A stretch of DNA of 64,000 bases from Pleodorina starrii (Eukaryota > Chlorophyta > Chlorophyceae > Chlamydomonadales > Volvocaceae). The stretch spans positions 744,001 to 808,000 of the forward strand of contig BRXU01000007.1 in the NCBI GenBank assembly GCA_030267565.1, written 5' to 3'. This document shows, in pieces, positions 13,101 to 25,100 of this stretch (its first letter is position 1; every line of letters starts with the position of its first letter). The position numbers and the translations under genes are program-made. The notes below the pieces were generated by a model that saw only the letters and a program-made list of their open reading frames with translations, did not search any database and had not been told where the DNA came from.

Positions 13101-16100
13101 GCCTCGCTCGCGCCCGCCACCCTTGATGCCACCTCCTCCGCCCGCGCCGACGACTGCGCGGCGGCACTCATCGCGTCCTGCAGCTGCACCTTGAGCTCCC
13201 GGACGCGCTGCTCCGCCTCCGCCGCGGCGGCTTGAGCGGTCTCGAGCGCTTCGCGCGCCTCGGCCGACTCCGCCGCGGCGGCCAGTGCGACCACCTCCGC
13301 CGCTGCCGCCTCATCAGCACGGGTGCGCAGCTGCTCCCTCGCCTCCTCCAGCTCACGCTCCAGCGCCGCACGGGCGGCCTCAACGTCCGCCAAGCGCGCC
13401 TCCATCTCGGCTGGCGCTTCCGCCGCTGTCGCCGAGACCACCGCTGCCGTCGCAGGGATCTCCTCCTCGGCCTGGGCCCGGTCCTTCGCCTGCTGGGCTG
13501 CCTGCAGCTCCTGCACCTGCTGCTCAAGCGCCAGCCGAGAGGCCTCGATGCTCTTGCCCTTGCGCACAGCGGCGCGGAGCTTCTGGCGCAGGTCCTCGAC
13601 CTCGGCGGCGGCGGATTCCTGTGCGACGCGCGCCTCCGCTGCCGCGGCAGTAGCGGCAGCGACCTCGGCGCGCAGCGTCGACTCCTGCTCCGCAGCGGCC
13701 TGGAGCTGCTGCCTGGCAGCGTCCAGATCGGCTTCCACCTGCGCGCGGGCGTACATTACAACAGTACCAGGAGCAGCGATGTCCCTTAGCTTTGGATGGC
13801 TCATAAGCAAGTAGCGGCCTCCAAGAGTGGGGCGCGCTCTTGCCCATGTCCGACCTGCTCGCTGGCCCGGTCTGCGTCCCGCCCCGCCGCACCTGCTCAA
13901 GCCTCTCCTCCGAGTCCTTGGCCGCGCCGCTGTCCTCCAGCAGCGTCGCCTCCATCTGCCGCAGCTGGCCTTGCAGCTGGGCCAAGCGGCTCAGCGCCTC
14001 GCTGGCCTCCGCCTGGCGTGCCTCCGCCTCCTGGCCCACCTCCAGTAGCTCAGCCTCGCGACTGTTGAGTTCCTCCTGAGGGAGGAAAGGGGTCAGCGGA
14101 AGGCAGACAAACAGCGCGATGGAAAAACAGGGACGGATGAGATGGGCGGGCCCGGAGGTCAGTCTCACAGACCGGCGAATGGGGGAGGGGCATGGGCGGG
14201 CTGCAGGTCGACAGATCAAGAAGGGCTAAAAGGGGTTGTAAATGTGCAATGCGATCGTACTCAATGCAGCCGTCAGGCACCAGAAGAATCAACTAATGGC
14301 CATGAAACCCAAATGTAACGCAGTCTACTATGATAAGTGGAGAAGGTGCCAAATAGTTGGTGTCCCATAAGTCCAAGCCAAGCGGCGATGCGGCCCCATG
14401 TTACGGTAATAGTGCCGCCCTTGCGCGCGCACTCTTATCCCGCGCCTGGAGGAGGGTTTAGCACTCTAAAACCCTTGCGCCCTCACTGTTTTCCAGGCCG
14501 CAAGGACACCCGGTACCACACCTGCGCGTTGGAGAGCTCGGCCTGCAGGCTTTCGTTGAGGCCTCGGGCCTGCTCCAGCTCCAGCGTGAGTTCGGCGACC
14601 TGTCATCATGGGCGACCCACGGGTCACGTTCAGTCTCAAAACAATCAAGAAGGCCCATCAAGTCCATCCCCATCAACGATAATGGCGCAAAATGCCTTAG
14701 TCTCGCCGAGCCTGTTACGGTGCCACGACACACCTGTCTCGACAGCTCGCCCGCTTCAGTGTGCGCACTGGCGCGGAGGCTGTCCAGCTCCGCCTCCGCA
14801 GCGCCCAGCGCATTGCGCGCGGCTTCGGCTGCGGCCTGAGCCTCGGAGGCGGCGGTCTTCAACGCCTCCGCATCTGCCAGCGCCTCCGCTAGCTGCGCCT
14901 GCAACCTTTCGGCCTCCGCCTCCGCGGCTTGCGCCTCTGCGGCCGCCGCCTCCAATCGCGTCTGCAGCTCCCTCTGGGCCGTCGCTGCTGCCTCGTTTGC
15001 CTCACCGCGCACCTGCGACGCCGCAGTTTGAGCCGCCTCCAGCTGCGCAAACAAAGCCGCCTCTGCCGCCTGCGTAGCCTCGAGCTGCTTCTGCAGATCC
15101 ACCTGAGCAGCTTGCGCCGCCTCGAGCTGGGCCCGCAGGTCCGCCTCGGCACACTGCGCCGCCTCGGCCTGCTGCCGCACGGCCGCCTCTGCCGCCTGGG
15201 TGGCCTCGAGCTGCTTCTGCATGTCCGCCTGAGCAGCCTGCGCCGCCTCTAGTTGCGCCCGCAGGTCCGCCTCGGCACTCTGCGCCGCCTCGGCCTGCTG
15301 CCGCACGGCCGCCTCTGCCGCCTGGGTTGCCTCGAGCTGCTTCTGCATGTCCGCCTGAGCCACCTGCGCTGCCTCTAGTTGCACCCGCAGATCCGACTCG
15401 GCAGTCTGCGCGGCCTCTGCTTGCATCCGCAGCGCTGCCTCAGCCGTCTGCGTCGCCTCAAGCTCCTTCTGCAGGTCCGCAACGGTCGCCTGCACAGCCT
15501 CCAGTTCAGCCAGTTGATCGGACCGGCTGCCTTCCAGCTGTTGCTGCAAACTCTCCCGGGCGCCCTGTGACGCCTCAAGTTGCGCCCGCAGATCCGCCTC
15601 GGAAATCTGCGCCGCCTCCGCCTGTGTCTGCAGGGCCGCCACAGCCGCCTGCGTCGCCTCCAGTTGTTTCTGCAGGTCAGCCTCAGCGGTTTGCGCCGTA
15701 TTGAGTTGTATCCGCAGCTCCGATTCCGCGCTCTGTGCTGCCTCGGCCTGCTCCCGCAAAGTCACCTCTGCCGCCTGTGCCGCCTCCAGCTGCTTCTGCA
15801 CATCTGCCTGGGCGGCTTGCGCAGCCTCAAGCTGCGCCCTGAGCCCGGATTCCGCGCTCAGCGCTGCCTCGGCCTGAGCTCGCGTAGTCGCCTCCGCCGC
15901 CTGTGCCGCTTCCAGCTGCTTCTGCAGGTCATCCTGGGCGGCCTGCGCCTCCTCCAGCTGCGCTTGGAGCTCCTTTAACTGCGCAGCGCGCTGCTCTGCA
16001 TCGACAGCGTCGCGCTCCTGGGCGACGCGTGCCTCATCCCGCGCCGCCGTCACCAGCGCCTCGGCCGTCCCCAGCTGTACCTGGAGCCTGCCCGCCTCAT

Positions 16101-19100
16101 CCCGCGCACCCTCACAGACAGCCTCCAGCTTAGAGTTCTCCAGCGCCAGTGCCTCCACGCGCTGCAGCGCTGTGGCCAGCTCCCCCTGAGCCATCGCCAG
16201 CTCCGCCCGCGTAGCAGCGAGTTGTTGGGCAACCCGCGCGCTGTCCTCCGGTGAAGGCTGCGCCTCTTCTAGTTGCAGCGCCACCCGCCGCGCGTCGGCG
16301 CCTGCGGCGGCCACCGCGCTCAGTGCCGCCTCAAGGGCGACGCGCCGCTCCGTGAGCTGCTCCGAAACAGCGGCCAGTCGGGCGACCAAGCCAGTGTGCT
16401 CCTGCGTCAGCTGCTCGTGCTTGGCCTGCAGGTCCTGGTGCTGCTCAGACAGCGACGCGCGCTCTGCCTGGACCGCTGCGAGCTCGGCGTGTGCCGAGGA
16501 GCGCAGCGCGTCCGCGTCCGCAAGGGCCTGCGCCCGCACGGCTTCGATCTCTGCCTCTAGCTCCGCGGCGCGAGCCACGGCCGAGAGCAGCTCCGTGCCG
16601 TGCTGCTGCGCCAAAGCGGCGAGCTGCTCCTCTGCGCTGCTGTGCTGAACCGTCACGTCCGCCAGCTGCTGCTGCAGCTGCTCCCGCTGCTCCGCCGCCA
16701 GCGTCTGCACCATGGTGAGCTGCTCCTGCAGCTGCGCGCGCTCCTCCAGCAACTGCACTCGCTGGGTCTCGAGCTGCGCCCGCTCGTCCTCAATGTCCTT
16801 CCACTGCTTTTCAAACGCCGCGTGCGCCTCGTTCAGCCGTGTGTGCTCGGCCGCGAGCGCCGCGCTCCGCGTCTTGGTCGACTTGAACTGCTTCTCCAGC
16901 ACCGCGTGAGCCTGCTCCAGGGCTGCGTGCTTCTCCTGCAGCTCGCCAAGCGCGGCGCGCACCTCCGAGAGCTCCCCGCCCACGCGAGCGCTCTCCGCCT
17001 CCAGCTCCGCCACCCGCGCCGCATGCGCCTCCTCCGCCTGCTGTGCCGCGTCCTTGGCTTCCTCCCGCACGCGCTGCACCTCGGCCTCCGCCGCCTCGGC
17101 CCTCGCGGCCGCCTGCTGGAGCTCCGCCCGCGCATCCTCCAGTTCCTGCAGCGCCAATCGCTGCTGTTCAGCCGCGGCCTCGGCCTCGGCTTGGGCGGAC
17201 TGCAGTGCAGCCGCGGCCGCAGTCTCCCGTTCAGCGCCCTGCGCCTCCAGCGCAGCGAGCCGCTCCTCCAGCGATGCAACGCGGGCCCTCAGGGCTTCGC
17301 ACGCGGCTTCAGCCTCCTGCGCGGTCAAACGTGCCGCGGCGAGGTCCTCCACCGCTGCCTCGCCTCTCGCAGCACGCGCGTTCGCCTCCGCAATCTCGGC
17401 CTGCAGCCCCTCCAGCGACGCCTGCGCCGCACCGGCGGCCTCTGCCAGCGCCGCCCCCTCTGCCACCTGCTGCTGAACGGCGCACGCGCGGTCCTCACAT
17501 AACACCTCCAGCAGCTCCCGAGCACGCAATAGCGCCGCGTGTTGCGCCGCCAGCTGGCCCCGCGCCTCCTCGAGTTGCCCCTCCGCCGCCGCCCTGCCTG
17601 CCCGCGCCTCCTGTGCCGCCGCTTCGGCGCTGGCCACGTGCTCCCCCGCCGTCACCTCCAGCGCCGAGGCGCGCGCGCGCGCCTCCTCCAGCTCTCGGCA
17701 CGCCGCCTCCAGCTGCTGCTCTGCGGCGTCCGCCCGCATCGACACTGCCGCCGCAGCGTTGGCCGCCGCCGCGAGCTCCCGGTCGTGTGCCTCGTGCGCC
17801 GACGCCAGCTGCGCCTGCGCCGCCTCCAGCGCGTGCGCCAGCTCGTTGCTGCGCTCCGCCTCAGCGGCGGCCTCGGCCGCCGCGCGCTGCTCCGCGGTCC
17901 GCAGCTCCTCCAGCTGCGCCTCTAGGTCAAGGATGCGGTCCTCCACGCCCGCGGCGCGGCCGACCAGCTCCGCCTGCAGCTCCGCGACCTGCGCCTCGGC
18001 GGTGTCCAGCCGGGTGCGCAGGTCCGCCTCGCGGTCGTCCGCGAGGGCCTGCGCCTCCAGCAGCTGCTCCTGCACGCTGGCCGCCTGCGCCTCCGCGATG
18101 ACGCGCAGCTCCGACACGGACTCGAGCTGCTGCCGAAGCTCCGCTGTCTGGGCTTCCGAGGAATCGGCCCTGGCTTGCAGCTCCGCTGCTTGGGCTTCCG
18201 AGGAGTCGGCCCTGGCTTGAAGCTCTGCTGCCTGGGCTTGGGCTTCGGCCAGCTGCCCCTGCACGTCGGTCGCGCGGGCTTCTGCAGACTCGGCCACGGC
18301 TTGCAGCTCCGCTACACGGACTTGCGTATCGGCCAGCTGCTGCTGCAGCTCAGCCGCCTGGGCTTCCGCGGATTCGGCCTTGGCTTGGAGCTCCGCATCT
18401 TGGGCTTGGGCGGACGACAGCTGCTGCTGCAGCTCAGCCGCCTTAGCTTCCGCGGATTCGGCCTGGGATTGCAGCTCCGTCGCTTGCGCTTGCGTGGATG
18501 TCAGCTGCTGCTGCAGCTCTGCCGCCTTAGCTTCCGCGGAATCGGCCTTTGCTTGCAACTCAGCCGCATAGGCCTCAGCTGCGCTGAGCTGCTGCCGCAG
18601 CTCCGCCGCTTCAGCCACCGCGGATTCGGCCTTGGCCTGGACCTCTGCAGCTTCGGATTGGGCGGCGGACAGCTGCTGTCGTAAGTCGCCCGCCTCGGCC
18701 TCCGCTGAGGCAGCCCTTGCTTGCAGCTCAGCCGCGCGGGTCTCGGTTGCGCTCAACTGCTGCTGCAGCTCCACCACCTGGGCCTTCACAGCGTCCGCTT
18801 GGGTTTGCTGGTCGCCCTGGATCTCCGTCAAGCGAGCTTGCAGCCCCGCGCGCTCAGCCTGGACAGCCGCCAGCTGCTGCTGCAGCTCCCTCGCCTGCGC
18901 GTCAGCTTCGGCCGCTTTGGCATGCTGCTCGGTAGCCGCACTCTGGGCCTCCGCGAGGCGCGATTGCAGCTGCGCCACCTCAGCCAGAGCGGCTGCCAGC
19001 TGCCGCTGCAGATCCGCGGCTTGCGCCTCCGCCGCCGCCGCCTTATCCTGCTGCTTATCAACAGCGCGCTGGAGGTCCGACAGGCGCTCTAGCAGCTGCA

Positions 19101-22100
19101 CGACCTCCGCCTGGGAGACCGACATTTGCTGCTGCAGCTCTGCTGCCTGTGCCCCCGCGGCCTCCGCCCTGAACTGCTGCTCAGCAGCTGCGCTCTGGAC
19201 GTCCGCCAGGCTCGCCTGCAGCTCAGCGACCTCCGCCTGCGATACAGCCATCTGCTGCCGCAGCGCCCCCAACCTGGCCTCGGCTGCCGCGGCGCTGGCT
19301 GTCCGCTCCGCAACAGATGCCTGCGCAGCCTTCAACTGCGCCTTGAGGTCCCCGAACAGGGTCTCCGAAGCGGCAGCCGCCGTGCGGTGCTCCCCAGCGC
19401 TTGCCTCAGCCGCCTGCAGGCGCGACCGCAGCTGCCCAGCTTCAGCTGCCGCCGCGTCGAGTTTGGCTCGTAGCTCCAAAGCCTCCTGCCCGGTAGCCGA
19501 TGCGGCGGCAGCGGCCTTGTCGTCCTGCTCCTTGGCAGCAGCCAGAGCGACCGACAGCTGCTGCTGCAGCCGCGCAAGGTCCGCCTGCGTGACCTCCAGC
19601 TGTCGCGCCGCCTCCGTCGCCCGCGCCTCCGCCGCTTCCACCGCCGCCCGCTGCTGCCGCTCCATCGCCCCCTGCGCCTCCTCAGTTTGCTGCCGTAGCT
19701 CCGTAGCGCGAGCCTCCGCCGCCCGCGCCGCGCTCGCCGCGGACCGTGCGTCCTCCGCCTGCGCCTGCAGCTCTGCCACCCGCACCTCCGCGGCCTGCAG
19801 TTGGCCGGCAAGCTCCTCGACGCGCGCGTTGGACGCCTTGAGCGCAGCCTCAAGCTGCTGCTGCATCTCCTCGCCGCGTGCCCGCGACGTCTCGAGGGCC
19901 GCGTCCAGGGCCGCCGCGGCGGCGGCCGCCGCGTGCAGCTGCGCCTGCAGCGCCGCCGCGTGCGCCGCCGCCTGGTCGCCCTGGCGGACCGCCGACTCCA
20001 GCTCGCCGCCCGCACGCTGGGCCGCCGCATCTGCGTCGACCGCGCGCGCCGTCACGGCCGCCAGATCCGCCTCCAGCTGCGAGACGCGCAACTCGAGGGC
20101 GGCGCGCGCGGCAGCGAGGTCGGCGGCCTGTCCCTCTAGCGTCGCCTTGACGCCCTCAAGCTCCCCCAGCTGCGCCTGCAGCGCCACCTGGGCAGCCTCC
20201 AGGTCCGAGGCCAGCACCTCCTGCGCCGCCTTCGCGGCCTCCAGCTCCGAAACCTGCTCCAGCAGCGCTGCCCTCGCCGCCTCGAGCTCCGGAAGCTGCG
20301 TCTCCAGGGCCGTCTTGGCCTCCGCCAGCGCCTTGCCCTTCTTGACGGCGCTGCGCAGCTTATCCCGCAGCTCCTCTGCCTCGCGCTGGTACCGCGCTGC
20401 CGCGTCCTGCGCCTCCGCCAGCGCCCGCGGCGCGACGGCTGGGTCGGCCTCCACCGCCTCCGCCGCCTTGCCACTGCTCTCCGCCTGCTGCAGCTGCCCT
20501 TCCAGATCCGCAATGCGCTCCCGCGCGACAGCCAGGTCGACCCCCAGTCGCGTGGCGTGCTCCGTGACGCCTTTGAGCTGGCCGCGGGCACTCTCCAGCT
20601 CCGATGCCAGCTGGGCTGGGTCCGAGGGTATGGACGTGGCATGCGCTGCGGCATACACGTCGGCCAGTGTCAGACTGTTCTGGCGGCCGATGCTGCTGTC
20701 GGACGTTCTGTGGGGCGGCGCCGTTGCGGCGACGCCGCCGCCGCCACCAAGGGTATGCCGCTGGCCGAGTGGCGTGTCGAAGGACACCTCGGACGAGGGG
20801 GCGAAGCGCCGCAGGCGAGACTCGTGGGACTTCAGCAGCTTATCGGTGGCGCCCTCCTGGATGGATACGGAAGCAAGGGAGGGCGCGATGCGTCAAAACT
20901 TCTCCGGTTTTCTGTTGACATCGAGGCTCCGACAGGGAGGGCTCGCAAGGGCGTCCGAAGGGCCCAGCATCGGCCGGGATGGAGAGGATAACAGCTGTAC
21001 AAGCGACCATGGGTCCCCCAAATGTCCTCTCTGGCAACCCGGCGCGAAGGCGCGCTTGCACAATCCCCACAAACGCTTTATCAAAGCTCCAAGTGTCGTT
21101 GTACACTTGCAATTTGACGAAGCGAGTAGTGCTTTCACAGTTAGGGCCCAACCGTCCATATTCATGACGTCGCAGCAAGGCCGTGCCTACAACGCATTAC
21201 ATCCCTCCCCCGGCCCGTGATTTCCTCTTTACTACCCCGCCCCAATAGTTGACCCACCGCCATGCGCCTCTCGGCCTCTTCAAGCTTGGCAGCCAACTTG
21301 GAGGCCTCCTCCGTGACGGACACCAGTCTCGCTGCCAGCTGCTTGGGCTGCCCAGCCCCCTGGTCGTCGATAAACTCCTGGGCGGGCATGGACGCCAGGA
21401 ACACCAGTTCGGTCTAGGGTCGCAGGCAACGACCTCGATCTAGGACCTCCACCCACGGGTCCCTCGCCCTCCGTAATAAAGCACTGAAGCACCTCCTGCC
21501 CGCTTGTGAAATGCATTCCTCCTGGCTAGGGAACCGTCAGCCCAGGACCGCTTCGCCAGGATTCCCCAGCAAGCGAAACAGGACGTGCAACTAGAGCGGA
21601 GCTGCGAGCGGCGCGTTGCACGTGACGGCTCACGCCGGCGCCCATACGAGACCTGATGGGTCGGGTGTCAAGTTTGTCGCTTCAAACGCCTGGCCCCCCA
21701 CTCACCTGCATGCGGCGCCGAAACTCACGCGTCGCTGCGATCTCCGCCTTGGCCTGCTCCAGCTCGCCCTCCACCACATTCACGCGCTGAGAGGCCACCG
21801 CCAGCTGCGTCTCCAGCGCTTGCGCCCTCGCGCGGAACTTGGCTGTGTCGCCCTGTGCCCCGGACAGCTCCTGCGCTCGCGAAAGGCAAGAGTGAGCAGG
21901 CAGCGGGCAGACAAGGAGTGCGTTGGGCCCATGCAGCAGCCGGCAGCGTACCCCGTGAACTCACCTAGGATGAGATGCGATAACTCGTTCTGCCAATCAA
22001 GTGCATGACAGTACACGGAAAATTCAACACAAGGCCAGTGTCCACGCAAGTGACGTGCCCAGTCGTGTGCTCGTGTCCTTCCGCGACAGGTGTTCCCGCA

Positions 22101-25100
22101 GGACGGACAGCGCACCTTGATTTGGCCCCGTGCCACCTTGCTCTCGCCCGCGGCAGCGGCCAGTTGCGCCGCCGCCGTGGCCGCCTCCTCCTGCAGGCGC
22201 GCCACCACCTGACGCTCGGCGTCGCGCTGCGCCACCGCCTCCGACAGTTGGGCGGACAGGTCAGTGGCCTTCGCGCGGGCCTGATGGGGTGAGGCAAGCG
22301 TCCGTAAACGGCAGCACGCGTTAAAGCCTAACAAGAACGACACGTGACAAGTTTTGCACTGCTGTGGCCCATGGGGGCGGATGCAGCTCGGCTGAGAGCC
22401 TCCTCCATGGGCGCAGCAAGTTGGGTAGTTGGGAAATGGCTTTGGTTCCCATGCCGAGTGCAGCGCCCAACGGCAGCCCGCCAAGCCGTTTGACTCATCC
22501 AGCATCCAGTCTGCGTCGCCTAGTGCAGCTGCTGCAAGGCAAAGCAGCTCGGCTCATATCGTGATCACGATACATGCAGCCCGTATTTTCCCTTGTTCTG
22601 CTCTCCCAACCCTTTCTGACGCCCAGAGCTGCCCCACAGAACCAGACCAGACTACAATCGCGTGTCATAGCCCGCTTTCACGTAAAACAGGCCCTCGACC
22701 CCCAGTCAAGCACCTTCTCCAGCTCTGCCTCCATCTCCGCCAGCCGGCTAGCCGCCTCTGCCGTCGAGGCCGCCAGCTTGTCGCTGCCTTCCGCCGAAGC
22801 GACCGATAGCTGCGCCTCCAGCGCCGCCATCCGGTCATTAGCCGCGTTCAGCTCCTCCACGTTCGACGTGGCGTACTCGCGCACCGCGGCCAGCTTGTGC
22901 TCCGTGTCCTCTGCCGCCTCGCGAGTCGCCGCCAACTGAGCGTCACGCTCCGCGAGAAGCTGCTCCAGGGAGGCCGCCTGGGACATCGAAGACGGAAGCG
23001 GGCATGCAAGCATGAGGGACGAAGTGTTGCCACGGCACGTATCCGACTGATGGCTTGGAAGCGCGGCTTTGCGGATTCCATGAACGTTCGAGAGGTAACA
23101 TGAAGCGCTGCAATCCGCTTGACGTCAAGCGGGTGGAGCCCATCGCAAGATACAGCCGGCGGTGGCGCGAACTACCATACGTTTGCCCTGGCTTCACCGC
23201 CCTGCCCCCAAGCTCACGCACCTTTTCGCGAAACCCCCGTAGCTCGCGCTGCGTGCTTTGCTCCAGCTCCTCGACGCGCGCCTGTGGACGTCCCGTCAAG
23301 CATAGCGGCCAGGGTTAACCGCGAACCCGCGCTTTCAGCAGCAGCCAGTATGGCTTTAGATAATAGCATGCAGCTGTCGTAGTGCATGGCCTCCCGACTC
23401 CGATAACAGCTCACGGCCCTCCTCACTGCAAGGCTCACATTTTTGAATCCCTTTCTAACCTCTGCTGGAGGCCCCTTGTGCTCAGGTGCCCCGCACCGTC
23501 TGTCGGTAAAGCAAAAACTATGCCTCGAATCAGCTTCGATTCATCCCGCGCCCTTTGACCCACCCGCCCGCTCCCCGCCCGACCTGCATGGCTGCCGATA
23601 GCTTGGTCGCCCGCGCCACCTCTGCCTCCACGTGCTCCGCCCGGGCCCGGTCCCGGTCCGATATCTCCTCCAGCTCGGCAGCGCGGTTCTGGGGAGAGGA
23701 GATACATCACCACCAGCGGCAGCGATTCGTTGCATAGCCGCGATCGAGGGCTGAACCCACTCTGGCCGACAGAGTCAGACCCAAACCGCGCCAATCCTGA
23801 AATTCTCTTCCTTGCTTTCGCCGCCCCAACCACTTCCATGCAAGACACCTGTGCGCCTAAAGCCTGCCATGACTGGCTCCCTTTCCCGCTGCGCACCTTA
23901 GCCTCCACCAGCCGCTTGGCCGCGAGGTCCATCTCTTTGCGGTGTTGCGCCTGCTGCGCGACCAGCTGCCGCTGCGACTCCTGGGCCGCAGACTTCTCCT
24001 CCTTTACCGTGTTCAGCAAGGCGTCGACCTGGTCCTGTAGTTCCGCACCAGCAAAATGCACCCCGGTCAATGAAAGCTGGCCTGACTAGGACAGAAGAGG
24101 TTAAGGCTGTCGGCATGGCTATCATGAGTTCGTGAAGCAGCGCGTGAAGCAGTGCGATATCGAGCCTGGAAGTGAGGTACAGGCCACCAAGCCGCACACT
24201 CAGGCCTGATCTGCTGGACTTGGGCAGCACATAGGCGAGCGCGTGGCCCTCAACCTGCCGCAACAAGCGGTGCATAACCCGTCCCGCGCCAACGGCAAAA
24301 ATGCTGATGAGTCACATCTTCAGCAGGCAGCTAACAGCCAGCAAGCGCGGCCGCGAGGTCCTGCTGCTGCTGCGCCGCGTCCTCCGGCCACTGCAACCTC
24401 CGCACCTGCAGCCGCGTCGCCCGCATCTCCGCATCCCTCAGCTGGTTGACGGCGCTCTCCGTCTGGCGCTGCGACGCCTCCAGCTGCTGCTGCAAATCCC
24501 GCTGCGATGCCTCCATGCGCTCACGCTCCTGGACGGCGGTCTAGCCAGCCATTGGGCCAAAAGAGCGGAGCAGAGCAAGACGCAAGAAAGGCTTCAGCTA
24601 AACAGCTAGCGACTTAGGCTTGGGGAACCCACATGGGCGCTTCCTCGGTTACACCCCAGGCGGCAACGACGCAAACCGATGCGACATGACCCAAACCACA
24701 CTGACTCCTGCTGAGGCTGTGCGCGTGCCTCCCAGCGCCGCGCTCGTCGAACAACATCTTGCCCTGCAGCCCCTACTGCAGGGGCACAATGCGCGCCATC
24801 TAGAGGCGGCAACCGGCCCGAAACCCAGTGGGATGCTGCTGTGTGCCGCGCGTCTGCTCACCGCCAGCGCCTGCTCCAGGCTGCGAAGTGTGGCCTCCGC
24901 GCTGGCGGGCACGCTCCCGCCTGCACCACTCCCCTGCTTCGAGGGAATGCCGCCCAGCGCCCGCGCGCTGCTGAGCTGGGCCTGCGGGAAGGGGCGAGGT
25001 AATCCGTATCACGCCGGTTTCTACAGGCGACTTGTCGATAATTTGCTTTGCGAGAAGCCCCCTAAAAATTGCCAATACCTGTCAGATCCTGCCGCCCAAA

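Noticed and set aside
14230..14735. Splitting the giant coiled-coil gene into separate genes around the 3' end of the 6.1-kb exon
   Set aside because: Exons on both sides join in phase 0 with good splice sites. No TGTAA signal or new start context was seen, and the two ends of the full model fit the same protein family.
18632..21220. 862-codon plus-strand ORF opposite the coiled-coil exon, plus similar Ala/Arg/Leu-rich ORFs at 9159-10307, 12237-13235 and 16600-17502
   Set aside because: They are antisense shadows. GCC/GCT/CTG/CAG-rich heptad codons are free of stops on the other strand, and no protein family features appear.
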